From Pseudomonadota bacterium (GTDB lineage: Bacteria; Pseudomonadota; Alphaproteobacteria; SP197): 53,320 nt of DNA. This document shows positions 45,387-53,256 of this stretch, piece after piece. Positions within the stretch are counted from its first letter, which is position 1. The number at the start of each line of letters is the position of its first letter. The stretch lies in the NCBI GenBank assembly GCA_027592745.1, contig JAQCLG010000004.1, positions 1 through 53,320 on the forward strand. Direction: 5' to 3'. A program made the translations under genes and the position numbers. A model generated the notes under the pieces. It had not been told where the DNA came from, did not search any database, and saw nothing but the letters and a program-made list of their open reading frames with translations.

Positions 45387-45683
45387 TTAGAGGCGGTAGC
45401 TGCCGGCGTCGTTGAGGCGGTAACGCAGTTCGACGCCTTCGGTCAGGATCAGGATGTACCAGTCCGGGCCGCCGCCGTAGACCGCGACCTGGTCGGGAGC
45501 CAGGGTGAAGCGCTCCCAGCTTGCGTTGTCGGGCGAAAGGCCGAAGGTCAGCGGCTGGGGTGCCGTGTTCTCGACATAGACTTCACCGGCGCCGGGGGCC
45601 CCGGTGCCGTTCTCCTGGGCCGCGGCGGGCAGTGCCGCGAGCAACAGCACGGCGGTTGCGGCCAGGCGCTGGAACAGGGTCAT
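45387..45683 (-). CDS. Small secreted protein of unknown function
   Basis: A 98-residue protein with a signal peptide (LAATAVLLLAALPAAAQ) and a compact beta-rich mature part (VYVENTAPQPLTFGLSP, RFTLAPDQVAVYGGGPDWYILILT). No cysteines are present. It follows the duplicated membrane-protein gene by 23 bases on the same strand, so they may be cotranscribed. No family recognised. Confidence 0.7.
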   Translation of the reverse strand: MTLFQRLAATAVLLLAALPAAAQENGTGAPGAGEVYVENTAPQPLTFGLSPDNASWERFTLAPDQVAVYGGGPDWYILILTEGVELRYRLNDAGSYRL

Positions 45684-45706
45684 GACGGCAGGCGGGAAAC
45701 GCCGGA

Positions 45707-46141
45707 TCAGTGCGCCGCGCCGTGCCTTGCGCGCTCCTCGGCCTCGGCGCGACGGGCATGGAAGCCGACCATCAGGAACCAGGACAGGACCAGCAGGCCC
45801 AGACCCATGAACTGGGCCGAGCTGTCGGCGGCGCCGGCGGCCATGAGCAGGCCAAGCAGGCCCATGAGGACAAACAGGATGGAGACGGCGATGCTCTGGA
45901 TCATGGACCATTCCCTGGTAAGGATCGAAGGCAAGGTGGGCCGCGGTGCCGGCAATCCCAGACGCAGGCGCTCCTGCCGTTCCGCGCGGGCGCCATGGTA
46001 ACCGACCAGGGCGATCCAGGCGAGCACGAGAATCCACAGGCCCAGGGTCTGCAGCGCACCGGGAGCGTTGCCTGCCGCCAGCACCAAGCCGCCGAGCGCC
46101 AGGGCGCCGCCGGCAAGGGTGACGAGAATCGTCCGGGCCAT
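45707..46141 (-). CDS. Four-helix membrane protein made of a tandem internal duplication
   Basis: A 144-residue protein in two similar halves. Residues 1-60 and 80-140 each contain two membrane helices ending LVLAWIALVGYHGARAE and LVLSWFLMVGFHARRAE, then a charged tail with QERL or EERA. An internal Met80 with AGGGAAT upstream could once have been a separate start, so this looks like two tandem small genes fused in frame. Function is unknown. Confidence 0.75.
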   Translation of the reverse strand: MARTILVTLAGGALALGGLVLAAGNAPGALQTLGLWILVLAWIALVGYHGARAERQERLRLGLPAPRPTLPSILTREWSMIQSIAVSILFVLMGLLGLLMAAGAADSSAQFMGLGLLVLSWFLMVGFHARRAEAEERARHGAAH

Positions 46142-46333
46142 GTCGTGTCCTCCAGAGCGGGTGCCCGGTTGGCATTACGCCCGTCCCGGGCTGTCGGATG
46201 ACCCAACGCGCAAGCCGCGCGGGTGCTCCGGCCGGGGGCTGCGGGGCTGCCAGGCTGTGCGTCCGCTAGGGCGCGCCGCCGCCGCCGCGAGGGAATCGAC
46301 GGGAGCCTGCGATTCTGCCCTAACGCGTTGAGA

Positions 46334-46395
46334 TAGATCGATTCATGCACGCGGGCAGAGCCGCCGGCGGTTCCACCCCCATGCGATCCGCTCTA
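46334..46395. repeat. Second palindromic element with TAGA(T/G)C ends
   Basis: An imperfect inverted repeat: left end TAGATCGATTCATGCA (46334-46349) against right end TGCGATCCGCTCTA (46382-46395), around an inner hairpin GAGCCGCC/GGCGGTTC (46358-46373). The ends resemble the element at 22205-22268 (TAGAGC.GATTCA core). It lies 39 bases before the reductase gene; its right end also forms TTCCAC-N17-TAGGAT, a possible promoter. Confidence 0.55.
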
Positions 46396-46433
46396 GGATG
46401 GCGCCACAGCATGAACGATGGAGGATCGAGGTC

Positions 46434-47303
46434 GTGAAGGTCGCTTTTCTGGGGCTGGGCGTCATGGGTTTCCCGATGGCCGGCCATCTGGCCGCCAAGG
46501 GCCATGAGGTCACCGTCTACAACCGCAATGGCGCCAAGGCCCGGGACTGGGCCGGCCGGCACAAGGGCAGCGCCGCGGCGACCCCGGCCGAGGCGGCCAG
46601 GGGCGCGCAGATCGTCTTTGCCTGCGTCGGCGACGACCCCAGCGTGCGCGAGGTGATCACCGGGACGGACGGCGCCATCGAGGGCATGGCCAAGGGCGCG
46701 ATCTTCGTCGACCACACCACCGCTTCGGCCGATGTCGCGCGCGAGATGGCCGCGGCGCTGGGCGAGAAGGGCATCGGGTTCCTCGACGCCCCGGCCTCGG
46801 GCGGCCAGGCAGGCGCCGAAAACGGCCAGCTCACCGTCATGGTCGGCGGCGAGCAGGGCGATTTCGACACGGCCAAGACGGTGATGGACTGCTACGGCAA
46901 GGCGGTGACGCTGATGGGGCCGGTCGGTTCGGGCCAGCTCTGCAAGATGGTCAACCAGATCTGCATCGCGGGTCTTGTCCAGGGTCTGGCGGAAGGCATG
47001 AACTTCGCCCAGCGCGCCGGCCTCGACGGCGAGCAGGTGCTCGACGTCATCTCCAAGGGTGCCGCCGGTTCCTGGCAGATGATGAACCGCGGCGCGACCA
47101 TGCTCCAGGACAAGTACGATTTCGGCTTTGCCGTCGACTGGATGAGGAAGGACCTGCGCATCGCCATGACCGAGGCCAAGGCGAACGGCGCCTCCCTGCC
47201 GGTGACCGCCCTGGTCGACCAGTTCTACGGCGAGATCCAGCGCCTGGGCGGCAACCGCTGGGATACGTCCAGCCTGATGCACCGGTTGAAACGGCTGCCC
47301 TGA
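46434..47303 (+). CDS. 3-hydroxyisobutyrate dehydrogenase / tartronate-semialdehyde reductase-type enzyme
   Basis: A 289-residue beta-hydroxyacid dehydrogenase. FLGLGVMGFPMAGHL near the N-terminus is the Rossmann NAD(P) site, DAPASGGQAGAENGQLTVM the substrate loop and GQLCKMVNQI carries the catalytic Lys. The start is GTG at 46434 with GGAGG about ten bases before. It would reduce or oxidise a small 3-hydroxy acid such as tartronate semialdehyde or 3-hydroxyisobutyrate, consistent with nearby hydroxy-acid metabolism, but the substrate is not determined. Confidence 0.92.
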   Translation: MKVAFLGLGVMGFPMAGHLAAKGHEVTVYNRNGAKARDWAGRHKGSAAATPAEAARGAQIVFACVGDDPSVREVITGTDGAIEGMAKGAIFVDHTTASADVAREMAAALGEKGIGFLDAPASGGQAGAENGQLTVMVGGEQGDFDTAKTVMDCYGKAVTLMGPVGSGQLCKMVNQICIAGLVQGLAEGMNFAQRAGLDGEQVLDVISKGAAGSWQMMNRGATMLQDKYDFGFAVDWMRKDLRIAMTEAKANGASLPVTALVDQFYGEIQRLGGNRWDTSSLMHRLKRLP

Positions 47304-47363
47304 TCGGCGCCGCGCCGCGGACCGTTCCCGGGCCCGCGGCGTCTTGCGTATCCGCGCTGAACT

Positions 47364-47999
47364 TCAGCCGCCGGCGGCTTCGGCCATCGGCTGGTCGCGC
47401 AGGCCCTTGATCGCGCTTGCGACACGGGTCAGCCGTGCGCCCATGTGGCGGGCGGCAGCCAGCACCTCCTCGGGCACCGGGGTGCCGTCGCGCGTGTCCT
47501 GGAAGCTGACGCCGTAGGGGTTGCCGCCGGCGGCGTAGATCGAGGCGTCGGTGTAGCCGGGCGGCACCAGGACCGCGCCCCAGTGGTGGAAGGTGGTCGC
47601 CAGGGCCAGCAGGGTGGCTTCCTGGCCGCCGTGCAGGGTCGCCGCGCCGGTGAAGGCCGCGGCCGCCTTGTCGGCCAGCTTGCCCTGGTACCAGAGACCG
47701 CCGGCGCTATCGATGAACTGCTTGAGCTGGCCAGAGACGTTGCCGAAACGGGTCGGCGTGCCCAGGACGTAACCGTCGGCCCACTCCAGGTCGTCGAGGC
47801 TGGCGAGCGCAACGTCCTGCGTGGCGTCCAGGTGGGCCTTCCAGGCGGGGTTGGAGGCGACCGCGGCTTCCGGGGCGAGTTCGGGCACGCGGCGCAGGCG
47901 CACGGTCGCGCCCGCCGACACGGCGCCGGCCTCGACGGCCTGGGCGACCTGGTGGGTGTTGCCGGTGCTGCTGTAGTAGACGATGGCGATGTTGGTCAT
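47364..47999 (-). CDS. wrbA: NAD(P)H:quinone oxidoreductase, WrbA type
   Basis: A 211-residue flavodoxin-like quinone reductase. The FMN phosphate loop YSSTGNTHQVA is at residues 9-19, GTPTRFGNVSGQLKQFID holds the isoalloxazine contact and FTGAATLHGGQEATLLAL the second FMN loop, all typical of WrbA. It performs two-electron reduction of quinones, limiting oxidative stress. It is divergent from a LysR-family gene across 99 bp containing a 22-bp dyad, so that regulator probably controls it. Confidence 0.95.
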   Translation of the reverse strand: MTNIAIVYYSSTGNTHQVAQAVEAGAVSAGATVRLRRVPELAPEAAVASNPAWKAHLDATQDVALASLDDLEWADGYVLGTPTRFGNVSGQLKQFIDSAGGLWYQGKLADKAAAAFTGAATLHGGQEATLLALATTFHHWGAVLVPPGYTDASIYAAGGNPYGVSFQDTRDGTPVPEEVLAAARHMGARLTRVASAIKGLRDQPMAEAAGG

Positions 48000-48056
48000 G
48001 GGTTCCCCCGTGGTGTGTGGTGTGGGGAGCAGATCGGCATGGCCCAGTGTCGCAAA

Positions 48057-48078
48057 AACTGGCATAATTGTGGCAGTT
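48057..48078. promoter_or_regulatory. Dyad between wrbA and the LysR gene
   Basis: AACTG (48057-48061) and CAGTT (48074-48078) form inverted half-sites around a 12-base AT-rich core containing ATAATT, in the 99-bp gap of the divergent pair. Size and position fit a LysR-type recognition site. Confidence 0.5.
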
Positions 48079-48098
48079 CCTGTCAGTTGGATTGACGG

Positions 48099-49025
48099 AT
48101 GATCGACGGCATGACGCTCGACCAGCTCCGAGCCTTCTCGGCGGTGGCCGAAACCGGGAGTTTCAGCGCGGCGGCCCGCCGCCTGGGGCGGGTCCATTCG
48201 GCGATCAGCCAGTCGGTCGCCACCCTGGAGGACCAGCTTGGCGTTCTGCTGTTCGAGCGGGGCGGGCGCACGCCGGTGCTGTCGGAGGCCGGCAGGGTGC
48301 TTCTGGCCGATGCCCGCCGGGTCCTGGGCGAGGCGCGCGCGCTCAAGGCACGCGCCGCAGCCATGGGTCCCGACATCGAAAACGAGCTGACCCTGGCCGT
48401 GGACGGTTACTTCCCCGCAGCGGTGCTGATGGAGGGCATCACGGCCCTGCGCGAGGCCTTTCCCCTGCTGCCGGTCTCGATCTTCACCGAGGGGCTGGGT
48501 GGCGCCGAGCAGCGCCTGCGCGATGGTGTCGTCGGCTTAGCGCTTTATGCGCTCGCCCTGACCGGCGCCAGGGATCTCGAAAGCGCCTGGCTCACTGAGG
48601 TCGTGATGTTGCCCGCGGTCGCCCCCGGCCATCCCCTGGGTGCCCTGGCCGGGCCGCTCACCGTCGAGATGCTGCAGCCCCACATCCAGCTCGTGCTGAC
48701 CGACCGCACGCCGCTCACCCACAGCATCAGCGGCGGCATCCTGGGCAGCCGCATCTGGCGTTTCGCCGATCTGGCGACCCGCCTGCAATACCTGCTGGCC
48801 GGGTTCGGCTGGTGTTTCATGCCCGAACATGTCGTGCGTGCCGATCTCGCCGCCGGACGGCTGGTGCTCCTGGAGATCGCCGGCATCGGGCCGACCAGGC
48901 TGGCGCTGAGCGCCGTTTGGGAACGCGGCCGCTCGCCGGCCCGGGCGGGGCGCTGGCTGCTCGACGACCTGCAGCGGCGTCTGGCCGCCGGCGGCGGAGA
49001 ACGCCAGGACCGCAAGCTCTCCTGA
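48099..49025 (+). CDS. LysR-family transcriptional regulator
   Basis: A 308-residue LysR-type regulator. The N-terminal winged helix (LDQLRAFSAVAETGSFSAAA, then SAISQSVATLEDQLGVLLFE) is followed by the periplasmic-binding-protein-like effector domain. A second in-frame ATG at 48111 begins MTLDQLRAF and may be the true start. It is divergent from wrbA, the classic arrangement for a LysR regulator and its target. It converges with the inositol-monophosphatase-family gene with one base between the stops. Confidence 0.95.
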   Translation: MIDGMTLDQLRAFSAVAETGSFSAAARRLGRVHSAISQSVATLEDQLGVLLFERGGRTPVLSEAGRVLLADARRVLGEARALKARAAAMGPDIENELTLAVDGYFPAAVLMEGITALREAFPLLPVSIFTEGLGGAEQRLRDGVVGLALYALALTGARDLESAWLTEVVMLPAVAPGHPLGALAGPLTVEMLQPHIQLVLTDRTPLTHSISGGILGSRIWRFADLATRLQYLLAGFGWCFMPEHVVRADLAAGRLVLLEIAGIGPTRLALSAVWERGRSPARAGRWLLDDLQRRLAAGGGERQDRKLS

Positions 49026-49026
49026 C

Positions 49027-49842
49027 TCAGAGCGGGTCGGGTCCGATCAGGGCGTCGATGAGCGCCTGCCAGGACGCCGCATCGGGGGCATAGAGGAAGC
49101 CGTGGCTGTGGTCGGGCCCGTCGACCCGGTAGGGGGCACCGTCCAGATGGGCGCCGTGGCCGCCGGCCTCGCGGTGCAGCAGGTGGCCCGCGGCATGGTC
49201 CCAGGGCATCAGCTTGCGGTAGAGCGCGTAGTGCAGCCGTCCGCTGGCAAGGGCGAGGTATTCGTGGCCGGCGCAGCGCAGGTCCATGAAGGGCGGCACG
49301 TTCTGGCAGCGCTCGACGATGCGGCGGGGCAGGGTGCGCTCGCCGAAGCGCAGCTTGACGGTGCCGTACATGTTCTTCGGCGCGGCCGGTGCGGCGACCC
49401 GCACGGTCTGGCCGTTCAGCGTCGCGCCGTCGCCGGCGCTCGCCAGCGCCGTCTCGCCATGCACGGGATCGTGGATGCAGGCCAGGCGCATGCGCCCGCC
49501 CTGGGCAAGGCCGACGATGACGGCAAAGATCGGCAGGCCCGTGGCGAAGTTGGTCGTGCCGTCGACCGGATCGATGATCCACACGGGGTTGTCCTGCGAG
49601 AGCCGGTCGACGATCGCAGGATCGGCGGAAGCGGCCTCCTCGCCCACCACCAGGGAGCCGGGCAGCAGCCCGGCCAGGCGGCGCGTCAGGGCGCGCTCGG
49701 CGGCCTCGTCGGCGACCGTCACGGGATCGCCCGGACCCTTGTCGCGCACGTCGCCGCTTGCCAGGTGCCGGAAGCGCGGCATCAGTTCCTCTGCGGCGAC
49801 CTCGGCGACGATGGCGGCGACGGATTCGGGGGAGGCCAGCAT
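49027..49842 (-). CDS. Inositol monophosphatase-family enzyme
   Basis: A 271-residue Mg2+-dependent phosphatase of the inositol monophosphatase/histidinol phosphatase family. GEEAA (67-71) and DPVDGTTNF (91-99; Asp91 and Asp94) are the metal-binding motifs and MPWDHAAGHLL carries the C-terminal Asp. Candidates include inositol-1-phosphatase, histidinol-phosphatase or 3',5'-bisphosphate nucleotidase; motifs alone do not decide. The ATG at 49842 gives a standard start. Confidence 0.92.
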   Translation of the reverse strand: MLASPESVAAIVAEVAAEELMPRFRHLASGDVRDKGPGDPVTVADEAAERALTRRLAGLLPGSLVVGEEAASADPAIVDRLSQDNPVWIIDPVDGTTNFATGLPIFAVIVGLAQGGRMRLACIHDPVHGETALASAGDGATLNGQTVRVAAPAAPKNMYGTVKLRFGERTLPRRIVERCQNVPPFMDLRCAGHEYLALASGRLHYALYRKLMPWDHAAGHLLHREAGGHGAHLDGAPYRVDGPDHSHGFLYAPDAASWQALIDALIGPDPL

Positions 49843-49911
49843 GCGGTAACCCTTGTTTACAGGTGGACAGGCGGGCAAAGATGCGCGCCGCCAGAAGGAC
49901 AGGAGAGGGTG

Positions 49912-50220
49912 ATGGACGCCATCGATCCCGCGCGCAAGGACCTTGTCGAGGAGTTTCGCGCCAGGCCGGTGGGTCGCCAGTCGGGCGACCTGCGGCGGCT
50001 GCTCAACACCATGCGCCGCCATCCCGACCTGCCGCCCTACATCCTGGTCTGCACGCGGCCCCAGCGCGAATGGCGACTGGCGAGCAAACCCGCCGGGCGC
50101 GGCGTCACCACCACGCTGCTCGACCATCCCCCGTTCCACGATCCGCTGGAAGCCGAATGGCAGGTCTTCCGCCTGCGCTGGAAAGCCCTGACCGGAGAGG
50201 ACCTGCCCCATGAGCGCTGA
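49912..50220 (+). CDS. Putative small subunit of an N,N-dimethylformamidase-like enzyme
   Basis: A 102-residue basic helical protein. It has AGGAGAGGG before the ATG at 49912 and its end overlaps the formamidase-like large-subunit gene by 11 bases, so the two are coupled. Characterised dimethylformamidases are made of a small subunit of about 130 residues and a large one of about 760, encoded in this order. The segments RRLLNTMRRHPDLPPYILV, REWRLA and the C-terminal FRLRWKAL resemble, from memory, the small subunit's LQ.V.NYFR, SEREW and FLRR.ED regions. The match is weak and the protein is some 30 residues shorter. Confidence 0.6.
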   Translation: MDAIDPARKDLVEEFRARPVGRQSGDLRRLLNTMRRHPDLPPYILVCTRPQREWRLASKPAGRGVTTTLLDHPPFHDPLEAEWQVFRLRWKALTGEDLPHER

Positions 50221-52486
50221 CCTGCCGCGCAAGCGCATCATCGGCTACGCCGACAAGCTTTCCCTCGCCCCGGGCGAGACCATCGCCTTCAAGGCAAGCT
50301 GCGAGGACATCGCGCAGTACCGCGCCGATATCGTGCGCCTGGTCTGCGCCGACCTGCATCCCCAGGGCCGCGGCTGGATCGAGGAGGAGATCGCAACGCC
50401 CGTGTCGGGCAGTTATCCCGGCCGCGAGCAGGCGATTCCCGTGGGCTCCTGGGCGTTGGTCGAGTCTGCGCTGGGCCTGTGCAGCCAGAGCCTGACCGTC
50501 GCCCTGCAGCTCTGGCCGACGACGCCGCACAAGGGCGAGCAGGCCCTTCTGGCGCGCATGGACATTGCGGGCAGCCGCGGCTGGATGCTGCTGATCGACG
50601 ATGCCGGCGCCATCGCCCTGCGCATCGCCACGGCCGAGGGGGTCACCACCGTGAGCACGGGGGTGGCGGTGCAGGAGCGGGTCTGGAGTTTCGTCGGCGC
50701 CAGCTTCGATGCCGCCAGCGGCGCCATCCGCGTCTGGCAGCGGCCGCAGAAGACCTGGCCCGGCCACGACGCCACCGGCGACGGCGAGGGATCGGCAAGG
50801 GGTACGCTCGACACGGCCGGCCTCTCGCTCGGCATTGCCGCCCGGCCCGGCCGTGTCGAGGGGCCGCGCCGCTTCTGCCTCGATCCCTGCAACGGCAAGC
50901 TGGAGGCACCGCGCCTCTACGGCCGCGCCATGGAGGCCGGCGAGGCCCTGGCCCTGCAGGAAACCGCGGCCCGCGAGCGCAGCCTGATCGCGGCCTGGGA
51001 TTTCGCCCGCGACACGATGGGCGAGCGCGTGCGCGACACCGGCCCGTCGGCCCATGACGGCTGCCTGATCAACGTGCCGACCCGCGCCATGACCGGTCAC
51101 AACTGGGACTGCAGCGTGATGGACTGGAAGGCCGCGCCGCAGCAGTACGGCGCGATCCACTTCCACGACGACGACATCGCCGACAGCGGCTGGGAGACCG
51201 ATTTTGCCCTGACCGTGCCGCAGGGGCTCAAGAGTGGCATCTATGCCGCGCGCCTGGTCGCGGGCGAGCAGAGCGACCACATCCCCTTTGTCGTGCGGGC
51301 CCCGCGCGGCACCGCCACGGCCGATGCGCTGTTCCTGATGCCCTCGGCCAGTTACCTCGCCTATGCCAACGAACACGGCGCGATCGAGAGCGCCGGCGCG
51401 ATGGATGCCTTCTCGGGCCATCTCTCGGGGCTGTCTGCCCAGGACCTGCTGCTCGGCGAGAGGCCCGACCTCGGCTACTCGCTCTACTGCCATCACGGCG
51501 ACGGCTCGGGCGTGGCGGTCAGCTCGCGCCTGCGCCCGGTGCTCAACATGCGCCCGGGCGTGACCAACGCCTGGGTCGGCCCGGCCGGCACCTTCCCCTG
51601 GCAGTTCAACGCCGACCTGCCGCTGGTCGATTTCCTGGAGCACGAGGGTTTCGCCTTCGACGTGGCGACCGACGAGGACCTGCACGACGAGGGGCTCGAC
51701 CTGCTCTCGCGCTACCGCGTGGTGCTGACCGGCAGCCACCCCGAGTACTACTCCAAGCCCATGCTCGATGCCCTGGACGGCTGGCTGCAGCGCGGCGGCC
51801 GGCTGATGTACCTGGGCGGCAACGGCTTCTACTGGCGCGTCGCCTTCCATCCGGAGATCAAGGGCGTCATGGAACTGCGCCGGGGCGAGGACGGCATCCG
51901 CGACTGGGTTTCCCAGGGCGGCGAATACTACCAGGCCTTCGACGGCGCCTATGGCGGCATGTGGGAGCGTCAGGGCCGGCCGATCCACGCCCTTGCCGGT
52001 GTCGGCATGGCGGGCCAGGGCTTCGACATCAGCGGTTTCTACCGCCGCACCGCCGCAAGCCGGGATCCGCGCGCGGCCTTCGTCTTCGAAGGCATCGAGG
52101 ACGAGATCATCGGCGATTTCGGCACGGTCGGCGGCGGTGCCGCCGGCATCGAGGTCGACCGCTGCGACTTCGCCAAGGGCTCGCCGCCCAACACCCTGGT
52201 GCTGGCCAGTTCGGAGGGGCTTTCCGACCTCTACTATCCGGGGCCCGAGGAGATCGACAACGCGCGGCCCTTCATGGACGGCTCGCAGAATCCCAACCTG
52301 CGTGCCGACATGACGTTCCATGAGACGGCCGGCGGCGGCGCGGTGTTCTCGACCGGCTCGATCGCCTGGATCGGCAGCCTGTCCTGGAACGGTTTCGACA
52401 ACAATGTCGCCGGCGTCACGGCCAACGTCCTGCGCCGTTTCCTCGATCCAGAACCGTTTCAGGGGATAGGGAAAACCACGACGTGA
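50210..52486 (+). CDS. N,N-dimethylformamidase-like large subunit
   Basis: A 758-residue protein matching the large subunit of N,N-dimethylformamidase in length and layout: an N-terminal beta domain, a LamG-like insert (residues 90-265, e.g. SLTVALQLWPTT and WSFVGASFDAASG), then a glutamine-amidotransferase-like alpha/beta domain. The enzyme splits dimethylformamide or related N-alkyl formamides to formate and an amine. Paracoccus enzyme has a two-Tyr, one-carboxylate iron site; here Tyr385 (LAYANEH), Tyr426 (YSLYCHHG) and Glu512 (GSHPEYYS) occupy similar spacings. No signal peptide. Whether dimethylformamide is the true substrate is open. Confidence 0.85.
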   Translation: MSADLPRKRIIGYADKLSLAPGETIAFKASCEDIAQYRADIVRLVCADLHPQGRGWIEEEIATPVSGSYPGREQAIPVGSWALVESALGLCSQSLTVALQLWPTTPHKGEQALLARMDIAGSRGWMLLIDDAGAIALRIATAEGVTTVSTGVAVQERVWSFVGASFDAASGAIRVWQRPQKTWPGHDATGDGEGSARGTLDTAGLSLGIAARPGRVEGPRRFCLDPCNGKLEAPRLYGRAMEAGEALALQETAARERSLIAAWDFARDTMGERVRDTGPSAHDGCLINVPTRAMTGHNWDCSVMDWKAAPQQYGAIHFHDDDIADSGWETDFALTVPQGLKSGIYAARLVAGEQSDHIPFVVRAPRGTATADALFLMPSASYLAYANEHGAIESAGAMDAFSGHLSGLSAQDLLLGERPDLGYSLYCHHGDGSGVAVSSRLRPVLNMRPGVTNAWVGPAGTFPWQFNADLPLVDFLEHEGFAFDVATDEDLHDEGLDLLSRYRVVLTGSHPEYYSKPMLDALDGWLQRGGRLMYLGGNGFYWRVAFHPEIKGVMELRRGEDGIRDWVSQGGEYYQAFDGAYGGMWERQGRPIHALAGVGMAGQGFDISGFYRRTAASRDPRAAFVFEGIEDEIIGDFGTVGGGAAGIEVDRCDFAKGSPPNTLVLASSEGLSDLYYPGPEEIDNARPFMDGSQNPNLRADMTFHETAGGGAVFSTGSIAWIGSLSWNGFDNNVAGVTANVLRRFLDPEPFQGIGKTTT

Positions 52487-52537
52487 CCGAGTTGGAGATT
52501 TGTTTGTGGGGCTACGACGCTCAAGGAATCTGACAAA

Positions 52538-53203
52538 TCAGCGATAAGGATCGAAGAAGCCAGGTTCGATCACCAATGCCTTTGTCTCGCGTACACCTAG
52601 TTCTTCTTCGATCATTAAGTCGAGTAGTCGATCGATATCTACCAATTCGATCGCTACAGCATTCTCTCTCGCGGCCTCGTCCCGAGCGCCTTTCGTGAAT
52701 GTGCCGGTGGTAAGGAATATCCCGCGCTCAGCGCGTCCCTGAATGGCCCCCCGAAAGTCTCTGATTTTATCGGGGCCGACGCTACCGATATAGCGTTTGC
52801 ACTGGAACATCACCTTGGTACGGACAAATCGGTTGATCATCAGGTGTCCTTCGCCATCCACACCCTGATCGCCACGCTGCCCTGTGACATTGACATTCTC
52901 GAAGCTGATGTGCCGCAAAAGACGAGCACAAAGTTCCTCAAAGCCCTTGTCACTAATTGACCTCAGCGCTTCGACAAGCTGCTCCTGAATATCATCTTGA
53001 TTGAAATAAGTGGTTTCGTCCGGAGCGCTGGCGTCATCGTCTTGCGCCACTTGTGCTGTCTTTTCCTTTCGGTTGCTAACTTGCCCGCGAGGAAACGCTT
53101 CACGCACGGCTTTGAAGAGATCATACGCCTGTTCGTGGGATAAGGAGGTGTCGCGGCCAAGCTCAGTGAGTACCCACACCCCACGCTGCTCTGTATCGAT
53201 CAT
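52538..53203 (-). CDS. Mrr-type restriction endonuclease, 5'-truncated
   Basis: At least 221 residues of an Mrr-family protein. The C-terminal catalytic domain shows KGFEELCARLL (87-97), GQRGDQGVDGEG with Asp116 and MFQCKRY with the QxK motif (Gln134-Lys136). An N-terminal Mrr-type winged helix is only partly encoded: the same frame upstream of the first ATG still reads FENKVGWARFYLAKAG, which is family-like, then meets a TGA at 53276-53274 inside a probable insertion element. The true start is missing, so the gene is probably a remnant or starts internally. GC content is near 50 percent, suggesting acquisition. Confidence 0.75.
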   Translation of the reverse strand: MIDTEQRGVWVLTELGRDTSLSHEQAYDLFKAVREAFPRGQVSNRKEKTAQVAQDDDASAPDETTYFNQDDIQEQLVEALRSISDKGFEELCARLLRHISFENVNVTGQRGDQGVDGEGHLMINRFVRTKVMFQCKRYIGSVGPDKIRDFRGAIQGRAERGIFLTTGTFTKGARDEAARENAVAIELVDIDRLLDLMIEEELGVRETKALVIEPGFFDPYR

Positions 53204-53256
53204 TCCGGCCTTGGCGAGATAGAATCGCGCCCATCCGACCTTGTTCTCAAACTTAG

